Shown: positions 25,522 to 33,882 of the stretch, piece after piece
Layout of the letters: the number at the start of each line of letters is the position of its first letter
Numbering within the stretch: position 1 is the first letter of the stretch
Assembly (NCBI GenBank): GCA_016195985.1
Contig: JACPYP010000031.1
Span: 1-64,000, forward strand
Direction: 5' to 3'
Source: Acidobacteriota bacterium
GTDB taxonomy: Bacteria; Acidobacteriota; Holophagae; Holophagales; Holophagaceae
DNA length: 64,000 nucleotides
The notes under the pieces: generated by a model
What the model was told of the DNA's origin: nothing
What the model saw: only the letters and a program-made list of their open reading frames with translations
Databases searched by the model: none
Position numbers and translations under genes: made by a program

Positions 25522-25914
25522 CTAGCGCTTGCTGAACTGGAAGCGGCGACGGGCGGCCTTGCGACCGGGCTTCTTGCGCTCCTTCATGCGGGGGTCGCGG
25601 GTCAGGAGGCCAGCGCCGCGCAGGAGGGACTTGAGCTGCTCGTTGTAGCCCAGCAGCGCGCGGGAGATGCCCATGCGGATGGCCGAGGCCTGGCCGGCGG
25701 GGCCGCCGCCGGTGACGCTGATGACCATGTCGAACTTGCCGTCGAGGTCGGCCAGCACCAGGGGCTGGTGGACCATCATGCGAAGCACGGCATTGGGGAA
25801 GTAGCTTTCGAGGCTGCGTCCGTTGACGGTGATCTTGCCGGTGCCGGGGCGCAGGAAGGCGCGAGCGGCCGCGCTCTTGCGGCGACCGGTTCCGTAGTTC
25901 TGGGAAATGGCCAT
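25522..25914 (-). CDS. rpsI: 30S ribosomal protein S9
   Basis: 130 aa. [34 protein letters not shown] and the C-terminal [24 protein letters not shown], ending in the conserved S-K-R that reaches the P-site tRNA, are diagnostic. It follows rplM by 13 bases. Confidence 0.97.
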   Translation of the reverse strand: MAISQNYGTGRRKSAAARAFLRPGTGKITVNGRSLESYFPNAVLRMMVHQPLVLADLDGKFDMVISVTGGGPAGQASAIRMGISRALLGYNEQLKSLLRGAGLLTRDPRMKERKKPGRKAARRRFQFSKR

Positions 25915-25927
25915 GGGGTCCTCGCCT

Positions 25928-26362
25928 CTACTTCTGGATGGTCAGGATCTGGGGCTGCTGGGCGGACTGATCGTGCTCGGGGCCTGCGTAGACCTTGAGC
26001 TTGCGATACATCGCCCGGCCGAGGGGGCCCTTGGGCAGCATGCCCTTGACGGCGCTCTCGATGATGCGCTCGGGGAAGGTGGCCTGCATCACCTCGGCGC
26101 GGACTTCCTTCATGGAGCCAGGCTGGGTGGTGGTGCGGCGGTAGAACTTCTGCACGCCCTTCTTGCCGGTGAGGATGGCCTTGTCGGCGTTGATGACGAC
26201 GACATGGTCGCCGGTGTCGAGGAAGGGGGTCCAGGTCGGCTTGTTCTTGCCGGAAAGGACGTCCGCGACGGCGGTGCTCAGGCGGCCGACGGGAATCCCG
26301 GTGGCATCCACCAGGAACCACTGGCGCTTGAGATCATTGGCTTTCGGGAAGTACGTGCTCAT
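25928..26362 (-). CDS. rplM: 50S ribosomal protein L13
   Basis: 144 aa from the ATG at 26362 with GGAG upstream; the track start is too long. [74 protein letters not shown] and [30 protein letters not shown] are standard L13 motifs. First gene of rplM-rpsI-rpsB-tsf-(pyrH). Confidence 0.96.
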   Translation of the reverse strand: MSTYFPKANDLKRQWFLVDATGIPVGRLSTAVADVLSGKNKPTWTPFLDTGDHVVVINADKAILTGKKGVQKFYRRTTTQPGSMKEVRAEVMQATFPERIIESAVKGMLPKGPLGRAMYRKLKVYAGPEHDQSAQQPQILTIQK

Positions 26363-26431
26363 GGCCTGCTCCGGTTTCACAATCGCGCAGCGAAGACACC
26401 ACCCCAGGGGCGGCGAATCCACAGAAGGGAA

Positions 26432-26460
26432 AGCTTATCGTTGAGCGGCCGGGGGGTCAA
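26432..26460 (-). promoter_or_regulatory. Candidate promoter of the rplM operon
   Basis: On the minus strand TTGACC, 17 bases, TAAGCT, about 65 bases before the rplM start. Good spacing and position; a recognisable sigma70-like element in a GC-rich gap. Confidence 0.6.
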
Positions 26461-26476
26461 GCTGGGATTTCCGGAA

Positions 26477-27550
26477 TCAGCGCTCCGCCAGCTTCCACAA
26501 CTCCTGGGCGATGCGGGAGGCCGCCATGCCGTCCACCAGGGCCATGCCGTCGCGGACCTGCTCCTGGCGGTTGTCCTGGCCTTCGGGGCCCAGCCACTGG
26601 GCTAGGGCCTCGCGGGTCATGGCGAGATCCGCCCCGGGGCCTTCGCCCAGGTCGAAGCATCCGTTGGCCAGCGCCAGGTCGGCCAGAAGACCGTGCTGGC
26701 GCTCGTTCTGGCCCCACACCGCGGTCGGGATGCCCATGCAGAGGGCCTCGGCCAGGGTGACGCCGGCCGAGCACCAGAGCGCGTCGAAGTCGGGTATGCG
26801 CCGCGTGAGGCCCGGCAGGCCGCGAAGCACGGTGCAGCCGGGGAAGGGATCGCCCTGGATGCCGTTGGGCGCCAGCAGCGTGCAGCTGCCGCGCCAGCGG
26901 TCTTCGGCGACCAGTCCCGCGAGCGCGTCGAAGGCCTTCTGGGCCAGGTTGGGACCGTCGCTGCCGCCGAAGGTCACCAGCAGCCTGTGGACCGCCAGCG
27001 GCTGAAGGGGCACCCGCTTGGGGCGCAGGTCCAGGGCGGTCTTGTCCACGACGATGAAGTTCGATCCGCGGAGCACGCGGCAGGCGCCGGAGGTGGTCTC
27101 GAAGGGGCGCACCTTGTGCCCGTTCACCACCTTCACCGGATGGTCCGGCCACCTCACGCCTTCCAGATAGGGCTGGAAGAGGAGGTCCGCCGTTTCATGG
27201 GCATCGGTGTCGTCTTCCATGACGGCCACCTTGAGGGGGCGAAGGGCCTGGAGGAAGGCGGCGCTGGTGTCCCACTGGTCCACGAGCGCCAGGGAGGCCC
27301 GGGACGCCAGCTCCTTCGACAACGGCGTGTGCAGATCTTCGCCGAGGTAGGTTGCTTCGCAAGGCAGGGGCTGGTCCAGGAATGGATGCAGACCGCCGCC
27401 CACCCGGCGGGCGCGGTCGTCCCCGGAGATGGCGATGCTGGCCTGGCCGCCGAGGGCCCGCCAGGATTCTTGAAGGGCCAGGGCCCGGGCGACATGGCCC
27501 AGCCCAAGACGCAGATCGGCGTGAACGCGGAGAATCAACAGCGGGGACAT
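26477..27550 (-). CDS. PseG-like nucleotide-sugar hydrolase / GT-B fold protein
   Basis: 357 aa. LILRVHADLRLGLGHVARALALQESWRALGGQASIAIS matches the R-x-D-x-x-x-x-G-x-GHVxR opening of PseG (UDP-2,4-diacetamido-2,4,6-trideoxy-beta-L-altropyranose hydrolase, pseudaminic acid pathway). The C-terminal half (LLVTFGGSDGPNLAQKAFDAL ... DALWCSAGVTLAEALCMGIPTAVWGQNERQHGLLADLALANGCFDLGEGPG) is the MurG-like domain, with the usual S-A-G-x-T-x-x-E nucleotide-binding loop. No other pse genes adjoin, so the exact substrate is inferred only from family. Confidence 0.7.
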   Translation of the reverse strand: MSPLLILRVHADLRLGLGHVARALALQESWRALGGQASIAISGDDRARRVGGGLHPFLDQPLPCEATYLGEDLHTPLSKELASRASLALVDQWDTSAAFLQALRPLKVAVMEDDTDAHETADLLFQPYLEGVRWPDHPVKVVNGHKVRPFETTSGACRVLRGSNFIVVDKTALDLRPKRVPLQPLAVHRLLVTFGGSDGPNLAQKAFDALAGLVAEDRWRGSCTLLAPNGIQGDPFPGCTVLRGLPGLTRRIPDFDALWCSAGVTLAEALCMGIPTAVWGQNERQHGLLADLALANGCFDLGEGPGADLAMTREALAQWLGPEGQDNRQEQVRDGMALVDGMAASRIAQELWKLAER

Positions 27551-27653
27551 GATCGGGAAAGTCTACCCGTCCCCGCAAGGGATGGGGAGGGGGGATGATC
27601 ATGGCGGTTCATCCCGGGTCTGTGGAATCCTGATTCCTTATCCGGGAGCGCAC

Positions 27654-28412
27654 ATGTCCGATCCATATCCGTCACAAACGCCCATCGGCCTGGAGCCGGC
27701 GCCGGGCGCCAAGGCCGCCAAGGCCTGCGGCATTCTCGCCATTGTGTTCGCGCTCACCTGTGCGGGCATTCCCGTCGCCATCGTCCTGGGCATCGTGGCG
27801 CTGGTGCAGCAGGGCAAGGCCAAGCGGCTGGCCAAGGCCCAGCCCGATGTCTATGCGCCGGTGACGGCCACCGGCCTGGTCACGGGCATCATCGGCCTGG
27901 TGCTGCCCGTGCTGATGATTCCATTCGTCGGCATCGTCAGCGCCGTGGCGATTCCCGCCCTGCTGGTGCAGCGCGAGCGGGCCCGGGAAATCGCCGTGCA
28001 GTCGAACCTGAACGTCGCCCGCTCCCGGGCCGAGGCCGCGCTGCAGGCCATCCAGGCCAAGGCCCCCGGACAGGTTCCCTCCCAGGACGCCATCTTCCAG
28101 GCCCTGGCGCAGGATCCGCTCGTCCAGGCCCTCAAGAACCCCCTCACGCCGGGCGCTCCGGCCCTGCAGCGCGGCGCCGCGGGCCCCCTGGGCACCGTGA
28201 TGGTCTACGGCGATCAGGAACAGGAAGGCGGCGTTACCACCTGGACCCTGCAGTTCCGGGCCGTGATCAAGCTGTCCGGGCAGGAGAAGACGCTGCGGGA
28301 GGAACTGGTCACCCACACCCAGGAACAGGTGCAGGGCCGCACCGAGGACGGATGGGAAGTGGTGCAGCCGGCGCCCGAAGCGCCCGCGCCAGCACCTGCG
28401 CCTCAGCAGTAG
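27654..28412 (+). CDS. Membrane protein with DUF4190-like and pilin-like helices
   Basis: 252 aa from the ATG at 27654 (GGGAG upstream). Two hydrophobic helices (KACGILAIVFALTCAGIPVAIVLGIVALV and GLVTGIIGLVLPVLMIPFVGIVSAVAIPALLV) flank a basic loop, the pattern of DUF4190 proteins. The second helix continues into AIPALLVQRERAREIAVQSNLNVARSRAEAALQ, like the post-cleavage helix of type IV pilin-like proteins (xAIAIPAYxxxx), but without the Gly-Phe-x-x-x-Glu cleavage site. A periplasmic domain and Pro/Ala-rich tail follow. Function unknown. Confidence 0.6.
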   Translation: MSDPYPSQTPIGLEPAPGAKAAKACGILAIVFALTCAGIPVAIVLGIVALVQQGKAKRLAKAQPDVYAPVTATGLVTGIIGLVLPVLMIPFVGIVSAVAIPALLVQRERAREIAVQSNLNVARSRAEAALQAIQAKAPGQVPSQDAIFQALAQDPLVQALKNPLTPGAPALQRGAAGPLGTVMVYGDQEQEGGVTTWTLQFRAVIKLSGQEKTLREELVTHTQEQVQGRTEDGWEVVQPAPEAPAPAPAPQQ

Positions 28413-28418
28413 CGACCG

Positions 28419-29000
28419 TCACGGATAGGGATGCCCCTCGGCGAAACCAGGCTGGGGGGCATCTGTTTTTGGGGCTTCCGCCACGGGCCAGCCGTCGAGG
28501 AAGTAGGCCTCCTTGTAGCGGACGTAGCGGGTCCAGACGCTGGCCGCCAGCTGCCGCTGCTTCTCGCTGAGCGGCCCCTTCACCTGGGCAGGCCAGCCGG
28601 CCACCAGGCTGTGGGGCGGAGCCTTGAAGCCCTCGCGCACCAGGCTGCCCGCGGCCACGAGGCAGCCCTCGCCGATCTCGGCACCATCCATGATGGTGGT
28701 GCTCATGCCGATGAGGGCGTTGCGGCGGATGGTGCAGCCGTGCAGCATCACGTTGTGGGCGATGCTCACCTCCTCCTCGATGAGCAGGGGGTGCTTCTCG
28801 TTGGTGACATGCAGGCAGCAGGCATCCTGGATGTTGGTGCGCGCGCCGATGCGGATCCAGTTCACGTCGCCGCGGATGGCGCAGTTGAACCAGACGCTGA
28901 CATCGTCGCCGAGGGTGACATCGCCGAGGATCAGCGCGCTGTCCGGCACGAACACGCGGGAACCGATCCTGGGAACCATGCCTTGGAAGGGGCGGATCAT
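28419..29000 (-). CDS. Gamma-carbonic anhydrase family protein
   Basis: Start at 29000, spaced 6 bases from GGAG. A left-handed beta-helix of hexapeptide repeats: VFVPDSALILGDVTLGDDVSVWFNCAIRGDVNWIRIGARTNIQDACCLHV ... HNVMLHGCTIRRNALIGMSTTIMDGAEIGEGCLVAAGSLV. R-G-D-V, N-x-Q-D, and the His ligands in the LHV and HNVMLHG segments match the zinc/active-site set of the YrdA/CaiE-type gamma-CA family. Many family members lack proven carbonic anhydrase activity. Confidence 0.85.
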   Translation of the reverse strand: MIRPFQGMVPRIGSRVFVPDSALILGDVTLGDDVSVWFNCAIRGDVNWIRIGARTNIQDACCLHVTNEKHPLLIEEEVSIAHNVMLHGCTIRRNALIGMSTTIMDGAEIGEGCLVAAGSLVREGFKAPPHSLVAGWPAQVKGPLSEKQRQLAASVWTRYVRYKEAYFLDGWPVAEAPKTDAPQPGFAEGHPYP

Positions 29001-29021
29001 GGGCATCTCCAGCGGGAGAGT

Positions 29022-29987
29022 CTACCCCACGACGAGCAGGCCGAGCTTCAGGGCCCCCCAGCTCAGGGATGCGGCCATGAGCCAGAGCAGGAGGCCCTGG
29101 AAAAAGGGGCGCGGGCCCACGTCCCGCAGGGCGGTGCGGCTGAGGCCGGCGCCAATGAGGAAGAGGGTCAGCACCAGCGCCCGCCGGGCGGCGAAGGCGG
29201 CGAGATGGCCCGCGCCCCGCAGTGCGGGAAAGAAGGTCACCAGGGCCGCGGCGGCCAGAAAGCCCAGGATGAACCAGGGCCGCTTCGCAGGGGGCGCCTC
29301 GGGATGAGCTTGCCCCCGCCGCGCCGCCAGCCAGCCGATGCCGAAGGAGAGGCCCAAGGTGAGGGGCACGATCCAGAGCGCACGGGCCAGCTTCACCGTG
29401 GTGGCGATCTCCAGGGCCCGCGGGCCGTAGGCCAGTCCCGCGCCCACCACAGAACTGGTGTCGTGGATGGCCAGGGCCGACCAGAGGCCGAAGGCCTCCT
29501 GGCTCAGTCCCGTGGCGTGGCCGATGGCGGGGAAGACCACCAGCGCCACGGCATTGAGGAGGAAGACCGTGGCCAGGGCCACCGACATCTCGTGTTCCTT
29601 GCTGCGCAGCACCGGCGCCACGGCGGCGATGGCGCTGCCGCCGCAGATGGCCGTTCCCACGGAGATGAGCAGGCCCGTGTCCCGGGGCACCTTCAGCAGG
29701 CGGGCGAGAGCCCAGCCCAGGGTCAGCACCATGGCGATGCTGAGGACGGTGTAGCCCAGGCCGTGCAGGCCCGCCCTTGCCACGGCGCGCAGATCCATGT
29801 CCGCTCCCAGTCCCACCACGGAGAGGGGCAATAACCGGCGGGCCCAGGCTTGGACCCTTTCCGGCCAGGGGTTGCCCAGGCTGAGCGCCAGGAACGCGCC
29901 GCCCGCCAGGGCCGCGGCCGATGGCGTGAAGGGGGCCAGGGAGGCCAGCGCGCCGAGGATCAGGAGGAAGGAGGCAGCCCGTTTCAT
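29022..29987 (-). CDS. YeiH-family (UPF0324/PSE) putative sulfate exporter
   Basis: About 320 aa and ~9-10 membrane helices. SLGNPWPERVQAWARRLLPLSVVGLGADMDLRAVARAGLHGL, LISVGTAICGGSAIAAVAPVLRSKEHEMSVALATVFLLNAVALVVFPAIGH and LSQEAFGLWSALAIHDTSSVVGAGLAYG are family signatures. The substrate is inferred by family as an anion, and transport is poorly established. It is transcribed divergently from a LysR gene, the same arrangement as yeiE-yeiH in enterobacteria, so regulation by that LysR is likely. Confidence 0.85.
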   Translation of the reverse strand: MKRAASFLLILGALASLAPFTPSAAALAGGAFLALSLGNPWPERVQAWARRLLPLSVVGLGADMDLRAVARAGLHGLGYTVLSIAMVLTLGWALARLLKVPRDTGLLISVGTAICGGSAIAAVAPVLRSKEHEMSVALATVFLLNAVALVVFPAIGHATGLSQEAFGLWSALAIHDTSSVVGAGLAYGPRALEIATTVKLARALWIVPLTLGLSFGIGWLAARRGQAHPEAPPAKRPWFILGFLAAAALVTFFPALRGAGHLAAFAARRALVLTLFLIGAGLSRTALRDVGPRPFFQGLLLWLMAASLSWGALKLGLLVVG

Positions 29988-30027
29988 GGGCAAGAGCATG
30001 CAATCGAATCATCAGAAAAAATAATAG

Positions 30028-30047
30028 TGATAATGTATATGGTATCA
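30028..30047. promoter_or_regulatory. Candidate LysR operator between the exporter and LysR genes
   Basis: TGATA-N10-TATCA, a dyad in an AT-rich stretch (29988-30060) of an otherwise GC-rich region, in the divergent intergenic gap. LysR proteins typically bind T-N11-A dyads at such positions. Confidence 0.5.
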
Positions 30048-30067
30048 AAAAAACAGATGAGGCCGGT

Positions 30068-30991
30068 TTGCTCCCAGAGATCGATTCACGCCGCCTTGAA
30101 ACGTTCAGGGTGGTGGCGCAGGAAGGCCAGGTATCCGCGGCCGCCAGAACCCTGAACCTGTCGCAGCCGGCGGTGACGGCCCAGATCCGGCAGTTGGAGG
30201 CGGACCTGGGCAAGCCGCTCTTCATGCGCCACGCCTCGGGCGTGCAGCTCACGGAGGCGGGGCGGGTCCTCCTGGACTACGCCCGGAAAGTCCGGCGGCT
30301 GCTGGAGGAGGCGGGCCAGCGGGTCCAGGCCGGGGAATCCGCGGCGGGTGAACTCCGGTTGGGAGCGAGCACCACCGCCGCGGCCTACATCCTGCCTCCG
30401 CTGATCCGTTCGTTCCTTGCGCGGCACCGCGCCGCGCCCTTGGCCGTGGAGGTGGCCAACACCGACGAGGTGCTGACCCGGGTGCGGGAGGGCCGGATGC
30501 CCCTGGCGCTGGTGGAGGGGCTCACGCGGGCGCCGGGCCTTTCGCTGCGCCCCTACCTGCGGGACGAGCTGGTGGCGGTGCGGGCAGCCCGGGCCCCGGC
30601 CGTCCTGGCGGAAGTCCACTCCCTGGCCGGGCTCGCCGCGGTTCCCCTGATCTGGCGAGAGGCGGGATCCGGCACACGGGTGGTGGTGGAACGGGCCCTG
30701 CGCCGGGCGCGGGCGATCGCTGGGCCCCGGGACTCGGACCTGGTGGTGGGCGATACGGAGAGCATCAAATCGTGCGTGATCGAGGGACTGGGCATCGGCT
30801 TCCTGTCCCGGTGGAGCGTTCACCGCGAACTGGCGCGGCGCGAGCTGGAAGAGATCTCCCTGCCGGGCCTGTCCATCCAGCGGACCTTTTCCTGGGTGCA
30901 GACCGGCGGCGGATTGGCCGGGCAGGCCGCGGCCTTCCTGCGCCACGCCCAGCAACATCCACCCGTGCCCGCGCGGAGCTCCGGGCGCTAA
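30068..30991 (+). CDS. LysR-family transcriptional regulator
   Basis: 307 aa from a TTG start, with GATGAGG shortly upstream. IDSRRLETFRVVAQEGQVSAAARTLNLSQPAVTAQIRQLEADLGKPLFMRHASGVQLTEAGRVLLDYARKV is the winged-HTH domain, and the rest is a periplasmic-binding-like effector domain (LRLGASTTAAAYILPPLIRSFLARH, similar to the YeiE/CysB-like group). It is divergent from the YeiH-type exporter, its likely target; the effector is probably a small anion or metabolite. Confidence 0.88.
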   Translation: MLPEIDSRRLETFRVVAQEGQVSAAARTLNLSQPAVTAQIRQLEADLGKPLFMRHASGVQLTEAGRVLLDYARKVRRLLEEAGQRVQAGESAAGELRLGASTTAAAYILPPLIRSFLARHRAAPLAVEVANTDEVLTRVREGRMPLALVEGLTRAPGLSLRPYLRDELVAVRAARAPAVLAEVHSLAGLAAVPLIWREAGSGTRVVVERALRRARAIAGPRDSDLVVGDTESIKSCVIEGLGIGFLSRWSVHRELARRELEEISLPGLSIQRTFSWVQTGGGLAGQAAAFLRHAQQHPPVPARSSGR

Positions 30992-31000
30992 GGTAGAGGC

Positions 31001-32218
31001 ATGACCGCCCAGCTCATTCCCACCCGACGCAGTTTTCCGGCGGATGATCCCATCTTCGCCCTCAACGCCGAGGCCATGGCGCGGAAAGCCGCGGGCGAAT
31101 CCGTGCTGAACGCCACGGTGGGAGCGCTGCTGGATGAATCCGGGCAGCTGGTGGTGCTGGATTCCGTCATGGAGCTTTGGCGGGAGCTGGGCACCATGGA
31201 GGTGGCGCCCTACGCGCCCATCGCGGGCGATCCCGCCTTTCTCAAGGCCCTGGTGCGGCGGCACTGGCCGCAGCTCGATGGCCCCGGCGCGGCCTGCGCC
31301 ACCCCCGGCGGCAGCGGCGCCCTGGCCCTGTCCCTGAAGAACTTCCTGGAACCGGGCCAGAGCCTGCTCACCACCGCGCCCTTCTGGGGGCCCTACGCCA
31401 CCCTGGCGGCGGAGAACGGCATGGGGCTGGCGACGGCGCCCTGGCCCGAGGCGGGCGGGCCGCTGGATGCGGGGGCCTGGCATGCGGCGCTGCGCCAGCT
31501 CATGAAGCGGCAGGGCCGCGTGCTGCTGTGGCTCAACGATCCCTGCCACAACCCCACAGGACGCAGCTTGTCCGCCGAGGACCGCGCGATCCTCCTGGAT
31601 CTGCTGCGCGGCCTGTCGTCCTTGGGGCCGGTCACGCTGCTGCTGGATTTCGCCTACCTGGACTACACCCGGGAGCCTGAAGCGGTGGAGGCGGCGCTGG
31701 GGGACTACGCGGCTTTCGGCGCCGAAGGCTGCGTGTTGGTGGGCGCCTCCCTCTCGCTGTCGAAATCCATGACGCTCTATGGCGCGCGCTGCGGCGCCAT
31801 CGCCTTTCCCTGGCGCGCCGAGCCCGCCCTACAGGCCGCGCTCACGCAGTCCTGCCGGGGCACCTGGTCCAACTGCGCCAAGGCGCCCCAGTCCCTCCTG
31901 CTGAGGCTGGAGAAGGACGGCAAAGCCCAGGCCCGCCTGGCGGCAGAGCATCGCCATTGGTCGGAGGTGCTCGCCGCCCGCGCCCAGGCGCTGGACGCGG
32001 CCCTCGCGGCGGAAGGGATGAAGGCGCTGCACTGGCAGGGCGGCTTCTTTGTGACCGTCGCCACGGCCGGATCCGAGGCTGTCTGCGGAGGGCTGAAGGC
32101 CGAAGGCGTGTTCACCGTTCCCCTGCCCGAAGGTTTGCGGGTGGGCATCTGCGGCATGCGGGCAAGCGAGGCGCCGAGGTTTGCGAAGGCGCTCCGCAAG
32201 GTCCTGGGCGCTTCCTGA
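31001..32218 (+). CDS. Class I PLP aminotransferase (aromatic/aspartate type)
   Basis: 405 aa, starting 10 bases after the LysR gene. YAPIAGDPAFLKALVRRHWP, ATPGGSGALALSLKNFL, LLWLNDPCHNPTGRSLS (NPTG), LLLDFAYLDYTREPE and SLSLSKSMTLYGARCGAIAF (PLP lysine in SxSKS, then GxR) define the fold-type I aminotransferase family. The closest general pattern is TyrB/AspC-like aromatic amino-acid aminotransferases. It could supply the aryl 2-oxoacids used by the IOR enzyme elsewhere in the window, but that is an inference. Confidence 0.85.
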   Translation: MTAQLIPTRRSFPADDPIFALNAEAMARKAAGESVLNATVGALLDESGQLVVLDSVMELWRELGTMEVAPYAPIAGDPAFLKALVRRHWPQLDGPGAACATPGGSGALALSLKNFLEPGQSLLTTAPFWGPYATLAAENGMGLATAPWPEAGGPLDAGAWHAALRQLMKRQGRVLLWLNDPCHNPTGRSLSAEDRAILLDLLRGLSSLGPVTLLLDFAYLDYTREPEAVEAALGDYAAFGAEGCVLVGASLSLSKSMTLYGARCGAIAFPWRAEPALQAALTQSCRGTWSNCAKAPQSLLLRLEKDGKAQARLAAEHRHWSEVLAARAQALDAALAAEGMKALHWQGGFFVTVATAGSEAVCGGLKAEGVFTVPLPEGLRVGICGMRASEAPRFAKALRKVLGAS

Positions 32219-32264
32219 TTCAGGCTTGGAAAAGCTCCGGTCCTGAGGTATTCTGTTCGACCGC

Positions 32265-32339
32265 GGGCGTATAACTCAGCGGTAGAGTGCTACCTTCACA
32301 CGGTAGAAGTCCCAGGTTCGAATCCTGGTACGCCCACCA
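32265..32339 (+). tRNA. tRNA-Val (anticodon CAC), CCA encoded
   Basis: Full cloverleaf: acceptor GGGCGTA/TACGCCC, D arm ACTC-AGCGGTA-GAGT, anticodon stem CTACC/GGTAG with loop TTCACAC (anticodon CAC, reading GUG), T arm CCAGG-TTCGAAT-CCTGG, discriminator A and encoded CCA. 75 nt. A terminator follows. Confidence 0.95.
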
Positions 32340-32348
32340 CTCCAAGCC

Positions 32349-32376
32349 AAGGCCCTGATCGTGATCGGGGCCTTTT
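32349..32376 (+). terminator. Rho-independent terminator after tRNA-Val
   Basis: AAGGCCCTGATC GT GATCGGGGCCTTTT: a nearly perfect stem (one G-T pair) followed by a T-run, ten bases after the tRNA. Confidence 0.8.
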
Positions 32377-32413
32377 CTTCTTCGAGCCTTCCTCTTCCCT
32401 CCGGGAGTCCCCC

Positions 32414-32980
32414 ATGCCTTTCATCAACGCCACCCAGGTCCGCGCCGGGATGATCGTCAACTTCGAGAACGAGCTCTGCCGCGTCATCAGCGTCGAGCAC
32501 CAGACGCCCGGCAACCTGCCGGCCCGCGTGGTGGTGAAGATGAAGCGGCTGAAGGACGGCATCAACCGCGAGAACCGCTTCGGCAGCGCCGACAAGGTGG
32601 ACAAGGCCAGCCTTGAGCAGCACATGCTGGAATACCTCTACGAGGACGGCAACAACCTCGTCTTCATGAACAACGAGACCTACGAGCAACTGGAAGTGAA
32701 CAAAGAGATCCTGGGCGACGACCTGGTCTTCCTCGAAGCCAACATGCAGGTGGAGATCGAGTTCTACGAGGGCCAGGCCATGAGCGCCACCCTGCCTCCC
32801 AGCGTGGTGCTGGAGATCCTCGAGACCGATCCGGTCATGAAGAACGCCAACGCCACTGGTTCCTACAAGCCCGCCAAGCTCGACAACGGCATCACCGTGG
32901 GCGTCCCGCCCTACATGGAAGCGGGCCAAAAAATCCGCGTGAACACTGTGGACCGCACCTTCATGGAGCGGGTGAAGTAG
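32414..32980 (+). CDS. efp: Elongation factor P with Asn at the tip position
   Basis: 188 aa, the standard three-domain EF-P (ATQVRAGMIVNFENELCRVISVEHQTPGNLPARVVVKMKRLKDG ... YLYEDGNNLVFMNNETYEQL ... GVPPYMEAGQKIRVNTVDRTFMERVK). It binds between the P and E sites and relieves stalling at polyproline. The tip loop reads PGNLPARV; aligned without gaps to the E. coli loop PGKGQAFA, the modified Lys34 is Asn here. This rules out EpmA-type lysylation and arginine rhamnosylation at that site. Its own terminator follows. Confidence 0.93.
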   Translation: MPFINATQVRAGMIVNFENELCRVISVEHQTPGNLPARVVVKMKRLKDGINRENRFGSADKVDKASLEQHMLEYLYEDGNNLVFMNNETYEQLEVNKEILGDDLVFLEANMQVEIEFYEGQAMSATLPPSVVLEILETDPVMKNANATGSYKPAKLDNGITVGVPPYMEAGQKIRVNTVDRTFMERVK

Positions 32981-33023
32981 GCCTTTGTCGCCGATCTTCA
33001 CGTTTATAGGACTCCGGCCGATG

Positions 33024-33060
33024 AGACCCCGGTAGGCAGATGCCGCCGGGGTCTTGTCTT
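33024..33060 (+). terminator. Rho-independent terminator after efp
   Basis: AGACCCCGG / CCGGGGTCT, a 9-bp stem with a 13-base loop, followed by TGTCTT, about 45 bases after the efp stop. Confidence 0.7.
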
Positions 33061-33125
33061 GCGTGAATTCGGCCAGACGAAATTCCAACCTCGCGGTAAA
33101 GTACTGGTCGCTAGGTTCCCGGGTG

Positions 33126-33141
33126 CGTGACCGAGGTCACA
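33126..33141. promoter_or_regulatory. CRP-type box upstream of the Crp-family gene
   Basis: CGTGA-CCGAGG-TCACA, 9/10 match to TGTGA-N6-TCACA with 6-bp dyad arms (GTGACC/GGTCAC), 50 bases before the regulator's ATG. Suggests autoregulation. Confidence 0.6.
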
Positions 33142-33190
33142 AGAATCGGGAAACATGAGATAACAGTCCCAATCTCTCCGGTGGAGCCCC

Positions 33191-33865
33191 ATGCCTCAAG
33201 CAGTCCTCAATCTGAGACGGATCGAGTTCCTGGCCGGGCTGCCAATGAACGCGGCTGAAGAGTTGGCAAGCATCGCGGAACTTCGCCGGTACCCGGACGG
33301 AGCGCGGGTCTACACCCAGGGCGATTCCATTCCCGGCGTCTATGTGGTGGTCAAGGGGGGCCTGAAGGTCTTCCGCACCGACGGGCGCGGCCGGGTCCAG
33401 GTGCTCCAGTTCCTGAAGGTGGGGGACTGCGTGGGCGAAGTGTCGGTCTTCGACGGCGCGTCTTCGGCCTCCAGCGCGGAATCCCATGGCGAGACCGAGT
33501 GCTGGCTCATCCCCTCGGCGCCCCTGCGCCAGATCGTCCACCGCCATCCTGAAGTGGCCGAGATGATCATCCATCACTTCACCGCCAAGGTGCGCCACTT
33601 GGTGACCCTGGTGGAGACCCTCAGTCTGCACAGCGTGCCCGAGCGCGTGGCCCAGCTGCTGCTTGAGGCCCACGAAGCCAACCCCATGCGGTCCCTGGTG
33701 GAGTTCCAGGAGACCCAGGAGGATCTGGCCCAGTGCATCGGAGCCAGCCGCGAAGCCTTCAGCCGGGCCCTGCGTCTGCTGACGGACCTGGGCCTCATCC
33801 AGAGCACCTTCCCCGTGGTGCGCATCCTGGATCTCGGGAAGCTGCAGCGGTACGCCAAGGGCTGA
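33191..33865 (+). CDS. Crp/Fnr-family transcriptional regulator
   Basis: 224 aa: an N-terminal cyclic-nucleotide-binding-like jelly roll (YTQGDSIPGVYVVVKGGLKVFRTDGRGRVQVLQFLKVGDCVGEVSVFDG), a dimer helix, then an HTH_Crp domain (EFQETQEDLAQCIGASREAFSRALRLLTDLGLI). The recognition helix SREAFSR carries RE---R, which in E. coli CRP contacts GTGA half-sites. There is no N-terminal cysteine cluster, so an FNR-type [4Fe-4S] sensor is not supported. The effector is unknown. CRP-like boxes occur upstream of this gene and of the ferredoxin-enzyme genes of this window. Confidence 0.9.
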   Translation: MPQAVLNLRRIEFLAGLPMNAAEELASIAELRRYPDGARVYTQGDSIPGVYVVVKGGLKVFRTDGRGRVQVLQFLKVGDCVGEVSVFDGASSASSAESHGETECWLIPSAPLRQIVHRHPEVAEMIIHHFTAKVRHLVTLVETLSLHSVPERVAQLLLEAHEANPMRSLVEFQETQEDLAQCIGASREAFSRALRLLTDLGLIQSTFPVVRILDLGKLQRYAKG

Positions 33866-33882
33866 AGAAGCCCTGGAGAACG

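Noticed and set aside
33126-33141. Reading the Crp-family protein as an O2-sensing FNR
   Set aside because: The N-terminal cysteine cluster of FNR is missing and the upstream box is GTGA-type, not TTGAT-N4-ATCAA.
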